A stretch of 64,000 nucleotides of DNA from Saxibacter everestensis. Lineage in GTDB: Bacteria; Actinomycetota; Actinomycetes; Actinomycetales; Brevibacteriaceae. How positions within the stretch are numbered: the stretch's first letter is position 1; each line of letters opens with the position of its first letter. Below, piece after piece: positions 53,862 through 63,111 of this stretch. The stretch is from contig NZ_CP090958.1 in NCBI RefSeq assembly GCF_025787225.1, forward strand, positions 959,856-1,023,855, read 5' to 3'. The notes beneath the pieces are model-generated. The model made no database searches, was not told the DNA's origin, and saw only the letters and a list, made by a program, of their open reading frames with translations. Both the position numbers and the translations under genes were made by a program.

Positions 53862-55543
53862 CAGCTACAGTTCCGGAGCTCAAGGCTCCGCCGATCGTCA
53901 AACCCGATGCCATGCGGATCGTCGCACTCGGGGGCCTTGGCGAGGTCGGTAGGAACATGACCGTTTTCGAGCACGCAGGCAAGCTGCTGATCGTGGATTG
54001 CGGTGTGCTCTTTCCCGAGGACCAGCAGCCAGGCGTCGACCTGATCCTGCCGGACTTCGACTACATCAAGGACCGGCTCGACGATGTGCTCGCCGTTATC
54101 CTCACCCACGGCCACGAGGACCATATCGGCGCAGTTCCATACCTGCTCCGGCAGCGGGCGGATATCCCGCTGATCGGCTCGCAGCTGACCCTGGCGCTGA
54201 TCGAGGCCAAGCTCAAAGAACACCGGATAAAGCCCTACACGCTGAGCGTCAAAGAGGGCCAGACCGAGCAACTTGGCCCATTCGACTGCGAATTCGTCGC
54301 GGTCAACCACTCGATTCCCGACGCGCTCGCGGTCGCCATCCGGACCAGCGCCGGCACTGTGCTGCACACCGGCGACTTCAAAATGGACCAGCTGCCGCTG
54401 GACGGGCGGATCACAGACCTTCGGGCATTCGCGCGGCTCGGCGAAGAGGGCATCGACCTGTTCATGGTTGATTCAACCAATGCCGACGTTCCCGGCTTCA
54501 CCACCGCGGAGCGCGACATCGGCCCGGTGCTCGAGGCCGAGTTCGGCCGCGCCGAACGCCGGGTCATCGTGGCGTCGTTCTCCTCGCACGTGCACCGCGT
54601 CCAGCAGGTGTTCGATGCCGCCAGTGCTCACGGCCGCAAGGTTGCGCTGGTCGGCCGGTCGATGGTGCGCAACATGAAGATCGCCGCCGACCTGGGCTAC
54701 CTCAACATTCCGCGGGGCGTACTGGTCGACCTCAAGGACCTGGGAAACCTGCCCGACGATCAAGTTGTGCTGATGTGCACCGGATCGCAGGGAGAGCCGA
54801 TGGCGGCGCTGTCCCGGATGGCGAACCAGGACCACAAGATTGACATCGGCGATGGTGACACCGTCATCCTGGCTTCTTCGCTGATCCCCGGTAACGAGAA
54901 CTCGGTGTTCCGGGTGATCAACGGCCTGATGCGGCTCGGCGCAAACGTGATTCACAAGGGGACGGCGAAGGTCCACGTCTCCGGCCATGCCTCCGCCGGC
55001 GAGTTGTTGTACTGCTACAACATCGTCAAGCCTCGTGGCGTGATGCCGGTTCACGGCGAAACCAGGCACATGCTGGCAAACGCCAAGCTCGCCGAGGCCA
55101 CCGGCGTCGCGCCGGAGAACATTGTGCTTGCCGACGACGGCACCGTGATCGACATGGTCGACGGGGTCAGCAGGATTGTCGGCCAGGTTGATTGCGGACT
55201 GGTATTCGTGGATGGATCTTCCGTCGGAGCGGTCACCGAAGCCGATCTGAAGGACCGCAGAATACTTGCCGATGAGGGCTTCGTCTCGATCTTCCTCGCG
55301 GTCGATTCAACGACGGGCCAGGTTATCGCCGGCCCGGAAATCCATGCCAGGGGTGTCGCGGAAGACGACGCGGTTTTCGACGACATCAAGCCGAAGATTC
55401 GCGCAGCAGTCCTCGACGCGCATCGCGGCGGCGGAGTCGATCAGCACCAGCTGCAGCAGGTGGTCCGGCGAACGATCGGCCGCTGGGCGGCATCGAAACT
55501 TCGTCGGCGTCCGATGATCGTTCCGATTGTCGTCGAAGTCTGA
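53858..55543 (+). CDS. rnj: Ribonuclease J
   Basis: RNase J (561 residues), a beta-CASP metallo-beta-lactamase nuclease with 5'-3' exo- and endonuclease activity. The zinc motif HGHEDH is at residues 84-89, and SFSSHVHRVQQV and VHVSGHASAGE supply further beta-CASP motifs. The C-terminal domain (about 460-561) is normal in length. GTG 53858 overlaps the dapA stop; the dapA-rnj order is widely conserved. With PNPase (40065-42305) it forms part of the RNA-decay machinery. Confidence 0.95.
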   Translation: MTATVPELKAPPIVKPDAMRIVALGGLGEVGRNMTVFEHAGKLLIVDCGVLFPEDQQPGVDLILPDFDYIKDRLDDVLAVILTHGHEDHIGAVPYLLRQRADIPLIGSQLTLALIEAKLKEHRIKPYTLSVKEGQTEQLGPFDCEFVAVNHSIPDALAVAIRTSAGTVLHTGDFKMDQLPLDGRITDLRAFARLGEEGIDLFMVDSTNADVPGFTTAERDIGPVLEAEFGRAERRVIVASFSSHVHRVQQVFDAASAHGRKVALVGRSMVRNMKIAADLGYLNIPRGVLVDLKDLGNLPDDQVVLMCTGSQGEPMAALSRMANQDHKIDIGDGDTVILASSLIPGNENSVFRVINGLMRLGANVIHKGTAKVHVSGHASAGELLYCYNIVKPRGVMPVHGETRHMLANAKLAEATGVAPENIVLADDGTVIDMVDGVSRIVGQVDCGLVFVDGSSVGAVTEADLKDRRILADEGFVSIFLAVDSTTGQVIAGPEIHARGVAEDDAVFDDIKPKIRAAVLDAHRGGGVDQHQLQQVVRRTIGRWAASKLRRRPMIVPIVVEV

Positions 55544-55559
55544 TCCAGCCAGGTGTGAC

Positions 55560-56102
55560 GTGCGGTCGCATCGACCCGTCATCGTCGGGATCGACGGTCG
55601 TTCGGGTTCCGGCAAGTCGACGCTGGCCGAGCGACTTGGCGAGCAGTGGGCCGCGCCGGTCGTCCAGCTTGACCGGCTATGCCCAGGCTGGCACGGACTC
55701 GACCGCGCCGTCGACCTGGTCAGCGACTGGGTGCTGGCACCGCTGCGCCACGGCAGCGCAGCGGTGCCGGTGCGCTGGCGCGAGTGGGACTGGGCGAAGG
55801 ACCGCTATGGTGGCTGGATCGAGGTGCCGGACAGCCGGCTGATCATTGTCGAAGGCTGCGGAATCGGCTCGGCCCGGTCCCGGCGTTATCTTGACGCGTT
55901 GCTCTGGGTCGAGGCGCCGGAGCCGGTTCGCCGCTCCCGCGCGCTCGAACGTGAACTCGAGCTCGCAGCCGCTCCCGACGCCGAATCCGCGGTGGACCCA
56001 CTCTGGTGGTGGTCGCTGTGGGCGAGTCAGGAGACAGTCGTGATCGAACGGGAGAACACTGTGAGGTACGCCACCTCGGTGAGACGCGAGCCGCCAGGTT
56101 AG
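55560..56102 (+). CDS. P-loop kinase-like protein
   Basis: A 180-residue ATP-binding protein. The P-loop GIDGRSGSGKST (about residues 9-20) and the order of strands resemble uridine-kinase or (d)NMP-kinase-like proteins. A Trp-rich segment (VRWREWDWAKDRYGGW) and the strand LIIVEGCG, in Walker B position, follow. The substrate is unknown. GTG 55560 puts the P-loop at the usual distance; a TTG at 55527 would add 11 residues and overlap rnj. It sits between rnj and ftsK. Confidence 0.6.
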   Translation: MRSHRPVIVGIDGRSGSGKSTLAERLGEQWAAPVVQLDRLCPGWHGLDRAVDLVSDWVLAPLRHGSAAVPVRWREWDWAKDRYGGWIEVPDSRLIIVEGCGIGSARSRRYLDALLWVEAPEPVRRSRALERELELAAAPDAESAVDPLWWWSLWASQETVVIERENTVRYATSVRREPPG

Positions 56103-56204
56103 CTGCCGCGCTTAAGACCGGATCGCCCCCGCCCGGCGACACGCACCCCGGCTCGGCGCCGAAAGACGGGGGATCGGATACCGCAGCGACTAGCGTGGGT
56201 AACT

Positions 56205-59132
56205 ATGGCGACTAGTACTTCTTCCCCCGCCAAACGAACGACGAAACGGGCAACCGGCGGATCGTCGCGGCCAAAAGGCGCGACGACATCGACTCGGCCC
56301 GCAACTCCTCGTGCGCAGGGGAAGCCTCAAACTGAACGCGCGGGCTCATCGATGCCGACGCGTGCCGTACGCGGTGCCTGGATGGGATGTGCTCAGATGA
56401 TTGGAAACTCAACCCGCAGAGCGGTCGAGGAGCCCGACGAGAACACGCCGCCGACCAGGCGGGATGGAACCGCCTTCTTCCTGATCGCTCTCGCCCTGGT
56501 CATCGCGGCCTTCGAATGGTGGAACGTCGGCGGCCCGGTGGGCAACGGCATCCGGAGCGTAGTCGAAGGCACCCTTGGCCGGGTCGCGCTTGCCCTGCCG
56601 CTCCTGCTGGCCGGTTACGCCATCCGGCTTATTCTGCGCGGCGACAAAAACCGGGAGAACACCCGGATCTTCATCGGAGTCCTGGCTCTCATCGTTGCGG
56701 CCTCGGGCCTGGCGCATGTGGCGGCCGGCATTCCGACACTGGCGAATTCGCGGACCGCGATGGCCGACGGCGGGGGAGTCATCGGCTTTATCGCCTCCTC
56801 GCCGCTTGTCGCCGCCTTCACTGTTTACGTCACCGTCCCACTTCTGGTGCTGCTCGGGATTTTCTCCGTCCTGGTCATCACCGCGACCCCGGTACGAGCG
56901 ATACCGCAGCGCCTGCGCGCGGGCTACGAACGGCTGACCGGTGGAGAGACCCCCGCTGGGAACGAAGCGGACGGGCAAGACGACGACTCCGACCTGGTAG
57001 CCCAGGGACGCGCTACCAACACGCTCAAGCCGGTGGGACGCAGGCGCCGGGGCGCTAAAAAGACTGACGAGGAGATCGCCGAAACCGAGGCGTTCGAGCA
57101 GGCCATCATCGCCGAGCGCGAAGCGGCGGAGGCCGGTGCGAACTCTGCAGCCGCGGCAAATGCATCAGGCCTCAAGCCGGGCCAGCGTCGTCCGACCAAA
57201 CAAGAAACCGCGATCGCGAAGCTGAAGGATTCGCTCGGCATGACCGCTCCAGATGCCGGGGGAACTGATGCCGCGGCGACAGGCATCGCCGGCCCAGCCG
57301 CCGCTGGTGCCGGAGCCGCTGCCGCTTCGGTTCCGGCGAACCCGACCGAGAAGCTCGCGCCGCCGCCGACCTCGCAGCTTCCGCAACGGGTCGAGCAGCT
57401 CTCACTTGCCGGCGACGTCACCTACACGCTGCCCCCATCTGACGCGTTGACCCCGGGCACGCCGGCAAAGGAACGTTCGGCCGCCAACGACCGCGTGGTC
57501 GAGGCACTCACAGACGTGCTGGACCAGTTCGGCATCGATGCCGAAGTCAGCGGATTCTCCCGTGGGCCGACGGTGACCCGATATGAGGTCGAACTCGGGC
57601 AGGGCGTGAAGGTGGAACGCGTCACGGCGCTGAGCAAGAACATCGCCTACGCCGTGGCTTCCGCGGACGTGCGCATCCTCTCGCCGATCCCGGGCAAGAA
57701 GGCGATCGGCATCGAGATTCCGAACGCCGACCGTGAAACAGTGTCGCTCGGCGATGTGCTTCGGTCACAGGCTGCCCGGAAGACCGAGCATCCGATGGTG
57801 ATGGGGGTCGGCAAGGACGTCGAAGGTGGCTACGTCGTCGCCAACCTGGCGAAGACCCCTCACCTCCTGGTCGCCGGAGCCACCGGCGCCGGTAAGTCGA
57901 GCTTCGTTAACTCGATGATCGTGTCAATCATGATGCGAGCCACGCCGGACGAGGTCCGGATGATCCTGGTCGATCCCAAGCGGGTCGAGCTGACGATTTA
58001 CGAGGGCATTCCGCACCTGATCACGCCGATTATCACGAACCCGAAGAAGGCCGCAGAGGCGCTTGAGTGGGTGGTCCGCGAGATGGACACCCGGTACGAC
58101 GACCTGGCCAACTTCGGCTATAAGCACATCGACGAGTTCAACAAGGCGGTGCGGTCCGGAAAGGTCCAGCCGCTGCCTGGGAGCGAGCGCGTTCTTCAGC
58201 CGTACCCTTACCTGCTCGTGGTCGTCGACGAGCTTGCCGACCTGATGATGGTCGCCCCACGCGACGTCGAGGCATCGATTCAGCGGATCACTCAGCTGGC
58301 TCGCGCCGCCGGCATCCACCTGGTCCTGGCGACCCAGCGCCCGAGCGTCGACGTCGTCACCGGGCTGATCAAGGCGAATGTGCCCTCGCGGCTGGCGTTC
58401 GCCACCTCGTCGCTCGCCGATTCCCGGGTCGTGCTCGACCAGCCCGGCGCGGAGAAGCTGATCGGCCAGGGCGATGCGCTCTTCCTGCCGATGGGGGCGT
58501 CGAAGCCGATGCGGGTCCAGGGCGCCTGGGTTACCGAGTCGGAAATCGCCGACGTCGTCAAGCATGTGAAGAGCGAGCTCAAGCCCAACTACCGCCAGGA
58601 CGTCGCGGTGCAGGCGCCGAAGAAGCAGATCGAAGACGATATCGGCGATGATCTGGATCTGTTGCTGCAGGCCACGGAGCTTGTCGTGACGACCCAGTTC
58701 GGTTCCACCTCGATGCTGCAGCGCAAGCTGCGCGTCGGATTCGCGAAGGCAGGCCGTCTGATGGATCTGCTCGAATCCCGTGGTGTCGTCGGGCCATCCG
58801 AGGGTTCCAAGGCGCGGGATGTGCTGGTCAAGGTCGACGACCTTCCGGGCACGCTTGCACTGATGCGGGGTGAGGATGTCGATCACGGTTCGGCTGAATC
58901 CGGCCCGGATCAGTCGTTGGCCGGGCTGCCTGAGGCTGGTCTTCCGGCAACGGAACCGCCGGTGGCGAACCCACCGGCGGCGAACCATACCGATCCGGTT
59001 GTCGGCGCGCCCGCGGGCCAGGGCTCGGCGATGACCAGCGGCTACCAGAATATGGGGCCGGACACCGAGGCGCTCGAGGTCGTCAACGCCGAAACGGACG
59101 AGGACGCGTGGTCGCTCACCGACCGCGGCTGA
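56205..59132 (+). CDS. ftsK: DNA translocase FtsK
   Basis: FtsK/SpoIIIE (975 residues) pumps DNA at the septum and activates Xer recombination. Four membrane segments lie at about 88-230. A Pro/Ala-rich linker (about 240-425) follows. The motor has Walker A GATGAGKS (558-565) and Walker [14 protein letters not shown] near 669-681, then the gamma winged helix with [20 protein letters not shown]. The tail beyond about residue 880 is Pro/Ala-rich. ATG 56205 is chosen; the first 60 residues are a basic, low-complexity cytosolic stretch. Confidence 0.95.
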   Translation: MATSTSSPAKRTTKRATGGSSRPKGATTSTRPATPRAQGKPQTERAGSSMPTRAVRGAWMGCAQMIGNSTRRAVEEPDENTPPTRRDGTAFFLIALALVIAAFEWWNVGGPVGNGIRSVVEGTLGRVALALPLLLAGYAIRLILRGDKNRENTRIFIGVLALIVAASGLAHVAAGIPTLANSRTAMADGGGVIGFIASSPLVAAFTVYVTVPLLVLLGIFSVLVITATPVRAIPQRLRAGYERLTGGETPAGNEADGQDDDSDLVAQGRATNTLKPVGRRRRGAKKTDEEIAETEAFEQAIIAEREAAEAGANSAAAANASGLKPGQRRPTKQETAIAKLKDSLGMTAPDAGGTDAAATGIAGPAAAGAGAAAASVPANPTEKLAPPPTSQLPQRVEQLSLAGDVTYTLPPSDALTPGTPAKERSAANDRVVEALTDVLDQFGIDAEVSGFSRGPTVTRYEVELGQGVKVERVTALSKNIAYAVASADVRILSPIPGKKAIGIEIPNADRETVSLGDVLRSQAARKTEHPMVMGVGKDVEGGYVVANLAKTPHLLVAGATGAGKSSFVNSMIVSIMMRATPDEVRMILVDPKRVELTIYEGIPHLITPIITNPKKAAEALEWVVREMDTRYDDLANFGYKHIDEFNKAVRSGKVQPLPGSERVLQPYPYLLVVVDELADLMMVAPRDVEASIQRITQLARAAGIHLVLATQRPSVDVVTGLIKANVPSRLAFATSSLADSRVVLDQPGAEKLIGQGDALFLPMGASKPMRVQGAWVTESEIADVVKHVKSELKPNYRQDVAVQAPKKQIEDDIGDDLDLLLQATELVVTTQFGSTSMLQRKLRVGFAKAGRLMDLLESRGVVGPSEGSKARDVLVKVDDLPGTLALMRGEDVDHGSAESGPDQSLAGLPEAGLPATEPPVANPPAANHTDPVVGAPAGQGSAMTSGYQNMGPDTEALEVVNAETDEDAWSLTDRG

Positions 59133-59253
59133 TCCGTGACCCGATTGACCACCTGGTCGCGGGTTTGTTGCCGAGAAGTGGGTTGTTTCCCACGAATGCG
59201 CAATTAACCCACGACTGACGCGTCACATCCCGGGACAGGCTACGCTTGATGTC

Positions 59254-59883
59254 GTGACTCCAGCTCAATCAGAAGTGCGTGAACCAAGCGTTTGGAACAT
59301 CGCCAATCTGCTCACCGTTCTACGCATCCTGATGGTGCCGGTCTTTCTCTGGCTCCTCGTCTCGGATCTGGGCAACGACCTCGGCCTGCGGATTGCCGCG
59401 CTAGTGGTTTTCGCCGTCGCGATGCTGACCGACCGAATCGACGGAAACCTTGCCCGCAAGTACAACCTGATCACGAACTTCGGCAAGATCGCCGATCCGA
59501 TTGCGGACAAGGCGCTGCTGGGTGCCAGCCTGATCGGGCTCGCGGCGATCGACATCCTGCCCTGGTGGGTGCCTGCGGTGATACTGGTCCGCGAGGTCGG
59601 CATTACTGTATTGCGATTTGTCGTGATCCGATCCGGTGTGATGCCGGCGTCACGGGGCGGCAAGCTGAAAACTGTGCTGCAGACGGCCGCAGTCGGGCTT
59701 TTCCTGCTTCCGATCGACCTGCTGTTAGGCCAGCCCGGCGGGCTCATCGTTGCGATCGTGGCCTGGCTGGTGATGATCGCGGCAATCGTGGTGACCCTGG
59801 TAACGGGTGTCGACTACGTGCTGAAGGCCCGGGTGCTGGTTCGTGAAGCCAGCGAACATAAGGAAACAGGCCAGGCAACCTGA
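59254..59883 (+). CDS. pgsA: CDP-diacylglycerol-glycerol-3-phosphate phosphatidyltransferase
   Basis: PgsA (209 residues), a CDP-alcohol phosphatidyltransferase making phosphatidylglycerol phosphate from the CDP-DAG supplied by CdsA. The signature D-G-x2-A-R-x8-G-x3-D-x3-D is complete in DGNLARKYNLITNFGKIADP and the next Asp. Membrane segments span the protein. GTG 59254 follows CTTGATGTC. It is upstream of cinA and clgR, as in other actinobacteria. Confidence 0.93.
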   Translation: MTPAQSEVREPSVWNIANLLTVLRILMVPVFLWLLVSDLGNDLGLRIAALVVFAVAMLTDRIDGNLARKYNLITNFGKIADPIADKALLGASLIGLAAIDILPWWVPAVILVREVGITVLRFVVIRSGVMPASRGGKLKTVLQTAAVGLFLLPIDLLLGQPGGLIVAIVAWLVMIAAIVVTLVTGVDYVLKARVLVREASEHKETGQAT

Positions 59884-59884
59884 G

Positions 59885-60373
59885 GTGCCGGATTCGACTC
59901 CTCAAGCGTCGGCGACCATCGCCCTGCTTCGTGAGCGTGGCCTGACCGTCGCCGTAGCTGAATCGTTGACCGGCGGGCTGCTGGCTTCCCGGTTGATCGA
60001 CGTAGCCGGGGCATCGCAGGCGGTGCTCGGCGGAATCGTCGCCTACGCCACCGACGTCAAGGCACGGGTGCTCGGGGTGGATGCCGGCCTGCTGGCTCGC
60101 AACGGCGCCGTGGATCCGGAGGTCGCGCGGCAGATGGCGCAAGGTGTCCGTCTCGCTCTGGGTGCCGACATCGGGGTGTCGACTACCGGGGTAGCGGGGC
60201 CGGAGCCGCAGGACGGCCAACCTGTCGGCACCGTGTTCATCGGGCTGGCTGATTCGCTTGGAGTGCACGCCGCCGAACTGGGGCTTGAGGGGAGTCGTGC
60301 CCGGATCAGGACGGAGACCGTCGACCAGGCGATTCGGCTCCTTGCGGGGCATCTGCGTACGCCGTCGGATTAG
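59885..60373 (+). CDS. CinA C-terminal domain amidohydrolase (PncC-type)
   Basis: A 162-residue single-domain CinA_C protein. Such proteins (PncC) deamidate nicotinamide mononucleotide in pyridine-nucleotide recycling. The motif VAVAESLTGGLLASRL is at about residues 22-37 and STTGVAGPEPQDGQPVGTVFIGL near 99-121. GTG 59885 starts two bases after the pgsA stop; an upstream GTG (59843) inside pgsA is less likely. It is the stand-alone form without the N-terminal CinA domain. Confidence 0.85.
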   Translation: MPDSTPQASATIALLRERGLTVAVAESLTGGLLASRLIDVAGASQAVLGGIVAYATDVKARVLGVDAGLLARNGAVDPEVARQMAQGVRLALGADIGVSTTGVAGPEPQDGQPVGTVFIGLADSLGVHAAELGLEGSRARIRTETVDQAIRLLAGHLRTPSD

Positions 60374-60578
60374 CGAGCCTCCGATCGCCTGCCGGTGAGT
60401 AGAGGATTACGGCTGGTGTGACGAGTGTCGCTGCGAACCGCTAGGCTAGTGGGAACGAATTGATCACCCTGTGACGTTGTATCCATTGAATGCTGCACGA
60501 GCCAGTTGTCAGCAATCGAGGACCACCTGGTCGCAAGTGAACACGAAGATTGCTGGCACAGATTAAGGAGGGCACATC
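60374..60578 (+). other. Spacer upstream of clgR
   Basis: A 205-bp spacer with no gene. A promoter for clgR is expected. TAGGCT-type hexamers and a TGTGAC element are present, but no pair is convincing, and no copy of the known ClgR consensus fits well. The ribosome site AAGGAGGG lies at its 3' end. Confidence 0.4.
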
Positions 60579-60893
60579 ATGGTTTTGCTTCGTACTGAAA
60601 TTGGTGACGCACTCCGCAGCAACCGGCAGCGTCAGGGCCGCACCTTGCGTGATGTCTCCAACGGCGCGCGGGTCTCACTCGGCTACCTCAGTGAGGTCGA
60701 GCGTGGGCAGAAAGAGGCGTCCTCCGAGCTGTTGTCGTCCATCTGTGATGCATTGAACATGCCGCTGTCGCTGCTGCTACGCGATGTCAGCGATCGGATC
60801 GCCGTCGGCGAGGGCGTTGCCGTTCCCGACACTGTTCCGCAGTCCCTCACCGACGGCCTGCTAGTCGACGACCTCGTGTCGCCGGCGGTTTAA
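60579..60893 (+). CDS. clgR: ClgR-type XRE family transcriptional regulator
   Basis: A 104-residue regulator with an N-terminal helix-turn-helix ([41 protein letters not shown]), the standard XRE/Cro fold. Gene order cinA-clgR-DUF3046-recA matches the actinobacterial clp gene regulator ClgR, an activator of clpP and other stress genes whose level is controlled by Clp proteolysis. ATG 60579 follows AAGGAGGG. The C-terminal half is short and acidic and ends in SPAV, plausible as a degradation tag but not proven. Confidence 0.85.
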   Translation: MVLLRTEIGDALRSNRQRQGRTLRDVSNGARVSLGYLSEVERGQKEASSELLSSICDALNMPLSLLLRDVSDRIAVGEGVAVPDTVPQSLTDGLLVDDLVSPAV

Positions 60894-60911
60894 GCCTCGA
60901 GCCGGTAGCGC

Positions 60912-61133
60912 GTGCGTCACACCGCTTTCTGGGAACTCATGAACGATGAGTTCGGTTCCTGGCGCGCTCAGGCGCTCTTTCACGACCTGGCGTTGAGCAC
61001 GATGAGTTCCCGCACCGCGGAAGAGGCCCTTGGCGCCGGAGAGGATCCACGCCAGGTCTGGCTCGCCGTCTGCGAGGCCGCAGACGTGCCGGCCGAACGC
61101 CATCTCGGCATCTCGAAGCCGCCGAGTAAATAG
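60912..61133 (+). CDS. DUF3046 family protein
   Basis: A 73-residue protein of the actinobacterial DUF3046 family, nearly always found between clgR and recA. The start RHTAFWELMNDEFG and the block LSSRTAEEALGAGEDPRQVW-type (here MSSRTAEEALGAG) are conserved. GTG 60912 is the expected start. The function is unknown. The recA regulatory region begins just downstream. Confidence 0.85.
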   Translation: MRHTAFWELMNDEFGSWRAQALFHDLALSTMSSRTAEEALGAGEDPRQVWLAVCEAADVPAERHLGISKPPSK

Positions 61134-61165
61134 CCCCATTTCTGCCAGGACACGCCGAGCCCATT

Positions 61166-61181
61166 TCGAACACGTGTTCCC
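61166..61181. promoter_or_regulatory. LexA (SOS) box upstream of recA
   Basis: TCGAACACGTGTTCCC fits the actinobacterial SOS-box form TCGAAC-N4-GTTCNN, with a perfect GAACACGTGTTC centre. It lies 165 bp before recA and after DUF3046. Confidence 0.8.
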
Positions 61182-61216
61182 ACCGGCGTAGTAGAGTATG
61201 GCCATAAGCAGTTGCG

Positions 61217-61250
61217 TCCACAGACACCGCCGGCGGCCGGATTATCCACA
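61217..61250 (+). promoter_or_regulatory. DnaA-box-like pair upstream of recA
   Basis: TCCACAG, 18 bases, then TTATCCACA, the same arrangement and spacing as at 1041-1074 before yraN. The second element is a perfect match to the general DnaA-box consensus. Confidence 0.4.
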
Positions 61251-61271
61251 GATCAGCCAGCTGGATCGGGA

Positions 61272-61294
61272 CTGTCGGTGCCGGCAGCTAGCTT
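61272..61294 (+). promoter_or_regulatory. PafBC-type (RecA_NDp) promoter of recA
   Basis: CTGTCGGTG, eight bases, then TAGCTT. This matches the LexA-independent mycobacterial damage motif TTGTCRGTG-N8-TANNNT at all but the first position. The -10 hexamer TAGCTT lies 51 bases before the recA ATG. Confidence 0.75.
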
Positions 61295-61345
61295 GTGCTT
61301 ACACGCGGTTAACGCAACCGGCACTTAGATACTTAGGAGAACACG

Positions 61346-62383
61346 ATGGCCGCAAAACAACCGGATCGCGGAAAAGCCCTCGAAGTTGCGCTCGGTCAGA
61401 TTGACCGTCAGTACGGCAAGGGCGCGATCATGCGTCTCGGCGATGAGACCCGCGCGCCGGTCGAGGTCATTCCGACCGGGTCCATCGCGCTGGATATCGC
61501 CCTGGGTATTGGTGGTCTGCCGCGCGGACGGGTGGTAGAGATCTACGGTCCTGAGTCCAGTGGTAAAACGACCGTCGCCCTGCATGCCGTTGCCAGCGCG
61601 CAGGCGGCAGGTGGCATCGCCGGCTTCATCGATGCGGAGCACGCGCTCGACCCGGAGTACGCAAAGTCTCTTGGCGTCGACACGGATGCGCTCCTGGTCT
61701 CGCAGCCGGATACCGGCGAACAGGCGCTGGAGATCGCGGACATGCTGATTCGTTCCGGTGCTCTCGACGTGATCGTGATCGACTCCGTCGCGGCCCTTGT
61801 GCCCAAGGCAGAGATCGAAGGCGAAATGGGTGACGCGCACGTCGGTCTGCAGGCCCGTCTGATGTCGCAGGCGCTGCGTAAGATCACCGGCGCGCTTTCG
61901 CAGTCCAAGACGACAATGATCTTCATCAACCAGCTCCGCGAAAAGGTTGGCGTCTTCTTCGGCTCACCGGAAACGACCTCGGGCGGAAAGGCGCTGAAGT
62001 TCTATGCTTCGGTCCGGTTGGACGTTCGACGGATCGAGACCCTGAAGGAAGGAACCGACGCGGTCGGTAACCGTACTCGGGTGAAGGTCGTGAAGAACAA
62101 GGTTGCGCCTCCCTTCAAACAGGCCGAGTTCGACATTATCTACGGCAAGGGGATCTCCCGAGAGGGCAGCCTGATCGACATGGGCGTCGAGAACGGAATC
62201 GTGCGCAAGTCCGGTTCATGGTTCACCTATGACGGCGACCAGCTCGGCCAGGGCAAGGAAAATGTCCGCAACTTCCTGCGTGATAATCCAGACCTTGCCA
62301 ATGAGATCGAGAAGCGGATCAAGGAAAAGCTCGGTCTTGGCCCGAAGGTCGACCAGCCTGCCGAGCCCGACGTCGACTTCTAG
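61346..62383 (+). CDS. recA: Recombinase RecA
   Basis: RecA (345 residues), the strand-exchange recombinase and co-protease of LexA. Walker A GPESSGKT is at 68-75, and the Walker B strand [10 protein letters not shown] and the L1/L2 loops with [12 protein letters not shown] and [19 protein letters not shown] follow. No intein is present, unlike some mycobacterial alleles. ATG 61346 follows AGGAGAACACG. It is 8 bp before recX, the usual pair. Confidence 0.97.
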   Translation: MAAKQPDRGKALEVALGQIDRQYGKGAIMRLGDETRAPVEVIPTGSIALDIALGIGGLPRGRVVEIYGPESSGKTTVALHAVASAQAAGGIAGFIDAEHALDPEYAKSLGVDTDALLVSQPDTGEQALEIADMLIRSGALDVIVIDSVAALVPKAEIEGEMGDAHVGLQARLMSQALRKITGALSQSKTTMIFINQLREKVGVFFGSPETTSGGKALKFYASVRLDVRRIETLKEGTDAVGNRTRVKVVKNKVAPPFKQAEFDIIYGKGISREGSLIDMGVENGIVRKSGSWFTYDGDQLGQGKENVRNFLRDNPDLANEIEKRIKEKLGLGPKVDQPAEPDVDF

Positions 62384-62391
62384 GTCGTCGA

Positions 62392-63069
62392 ATGGCTTCG
62401 GTGCAACCGGATGAATCGAAGCCGGAGCTCCTGGAGAAGCTCCGGCACGCCATCGCCGCAAAGAGCACGGAAACCGAACTACGGGATGGTGCCGGCACGG
62501 GCGCGATCGCTGATTGCTCGGACACGGAAGGCTCGGTTGCTGATGGCTCGGACACTGATGGCTCGGTTGCGGATGTCGAGACTGAGTCGGCATCCGCAGA
62601 CGATGCGGTCCGGCAGGCAAAGAGCCTGGCGCTGCGGCAACTAGGCATTCGCGATCATTCTCGTCACGAACTTGAGCAGAAGCTGATCGGAAAAGAAGTC
62701 GAACCCGGGGTGGCACGAGCAGTGCTCGACCGGCTCGAAGCCGTCTCCTTGATCGATGATGCCGAGTATGCGAAGAGCTATGTCCGCGCCAAGCGCGAAA
62801 ACCGGGGCCTGGCCAGGAATGCGCTGTCCCGGGAGCTGAAGACCCGTGGACTGTCGGGTGAGCATATTGCGGCGGCTCTGGACCAAGTGTGCGATGACGA
62901 CGAATTCGCCAGCGCAAGACTGCTGGTGGAGAAGAAGGCGAGATCCAGTGTGTCTCTTGACCGGGAGAAGCGAGTCCGCCGTCTGGTCAGCATGCTGGGC
63001 CGGAAGGGCTATCCGCCGGCAATGAGTTTCACGATCGTCAACGATGTCCTGGACGCGGAGCGTGAGTGA
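62392..63069 (+). CDS. recX: Regulatory protein RecX
   Basis: RecX (225 residues) limits RecA filaments. The three-helix repeat core (about 72-225) has ALRQLGIRDHSRHELEQKLI, ERLEAVSLIDDAEYAKSYVRAKR-type (DRLEAVSLIDDAEYA) and RLVSMLGRKGYP. The first 70 residues are an acidic extension with a tandem GSVAD repeat made of duplicated DNA, not seen in the short E. coli form. ATG 62392 follows recA by 8 bp; a later in-frame start cannot be ruled out. Confidence 0.9.
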   Translation: MASVQPDESKPELLEKLRHAIAAKSTETELRDGAGTGAIADCSDTEGSVADGSDTDGSVADVETESASADDAVRQAKSLALRQLGIRDHSRHELEQKLIGKEVEPGVARAVLDRLEAVSLIDDAEYAKSYVRAKRENRGLARNALSRELKTRGLSGEHIAAALDQVCDDDEFASARLLVEKKARSSVSLDREKRVRRLVSMLGRKGYPPAMSFTIVNDVLDAERE

Positions 63070-63111
63070 GTTACGGCTGCTGGGGTATTGCGGCGTATCC
63101 TTGACAGCGAT

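Noticed and set aside
60374-60578. ClgR-binding site before clgR
   Set aside because: CGCTGCG sequences are present, but the spacing does not fit the known palindromic consensus.
61346-62383. RecA intein
   Set aside because: The gene is 345 codons with all RecA motifs in normal spacing, so no insertion is present.
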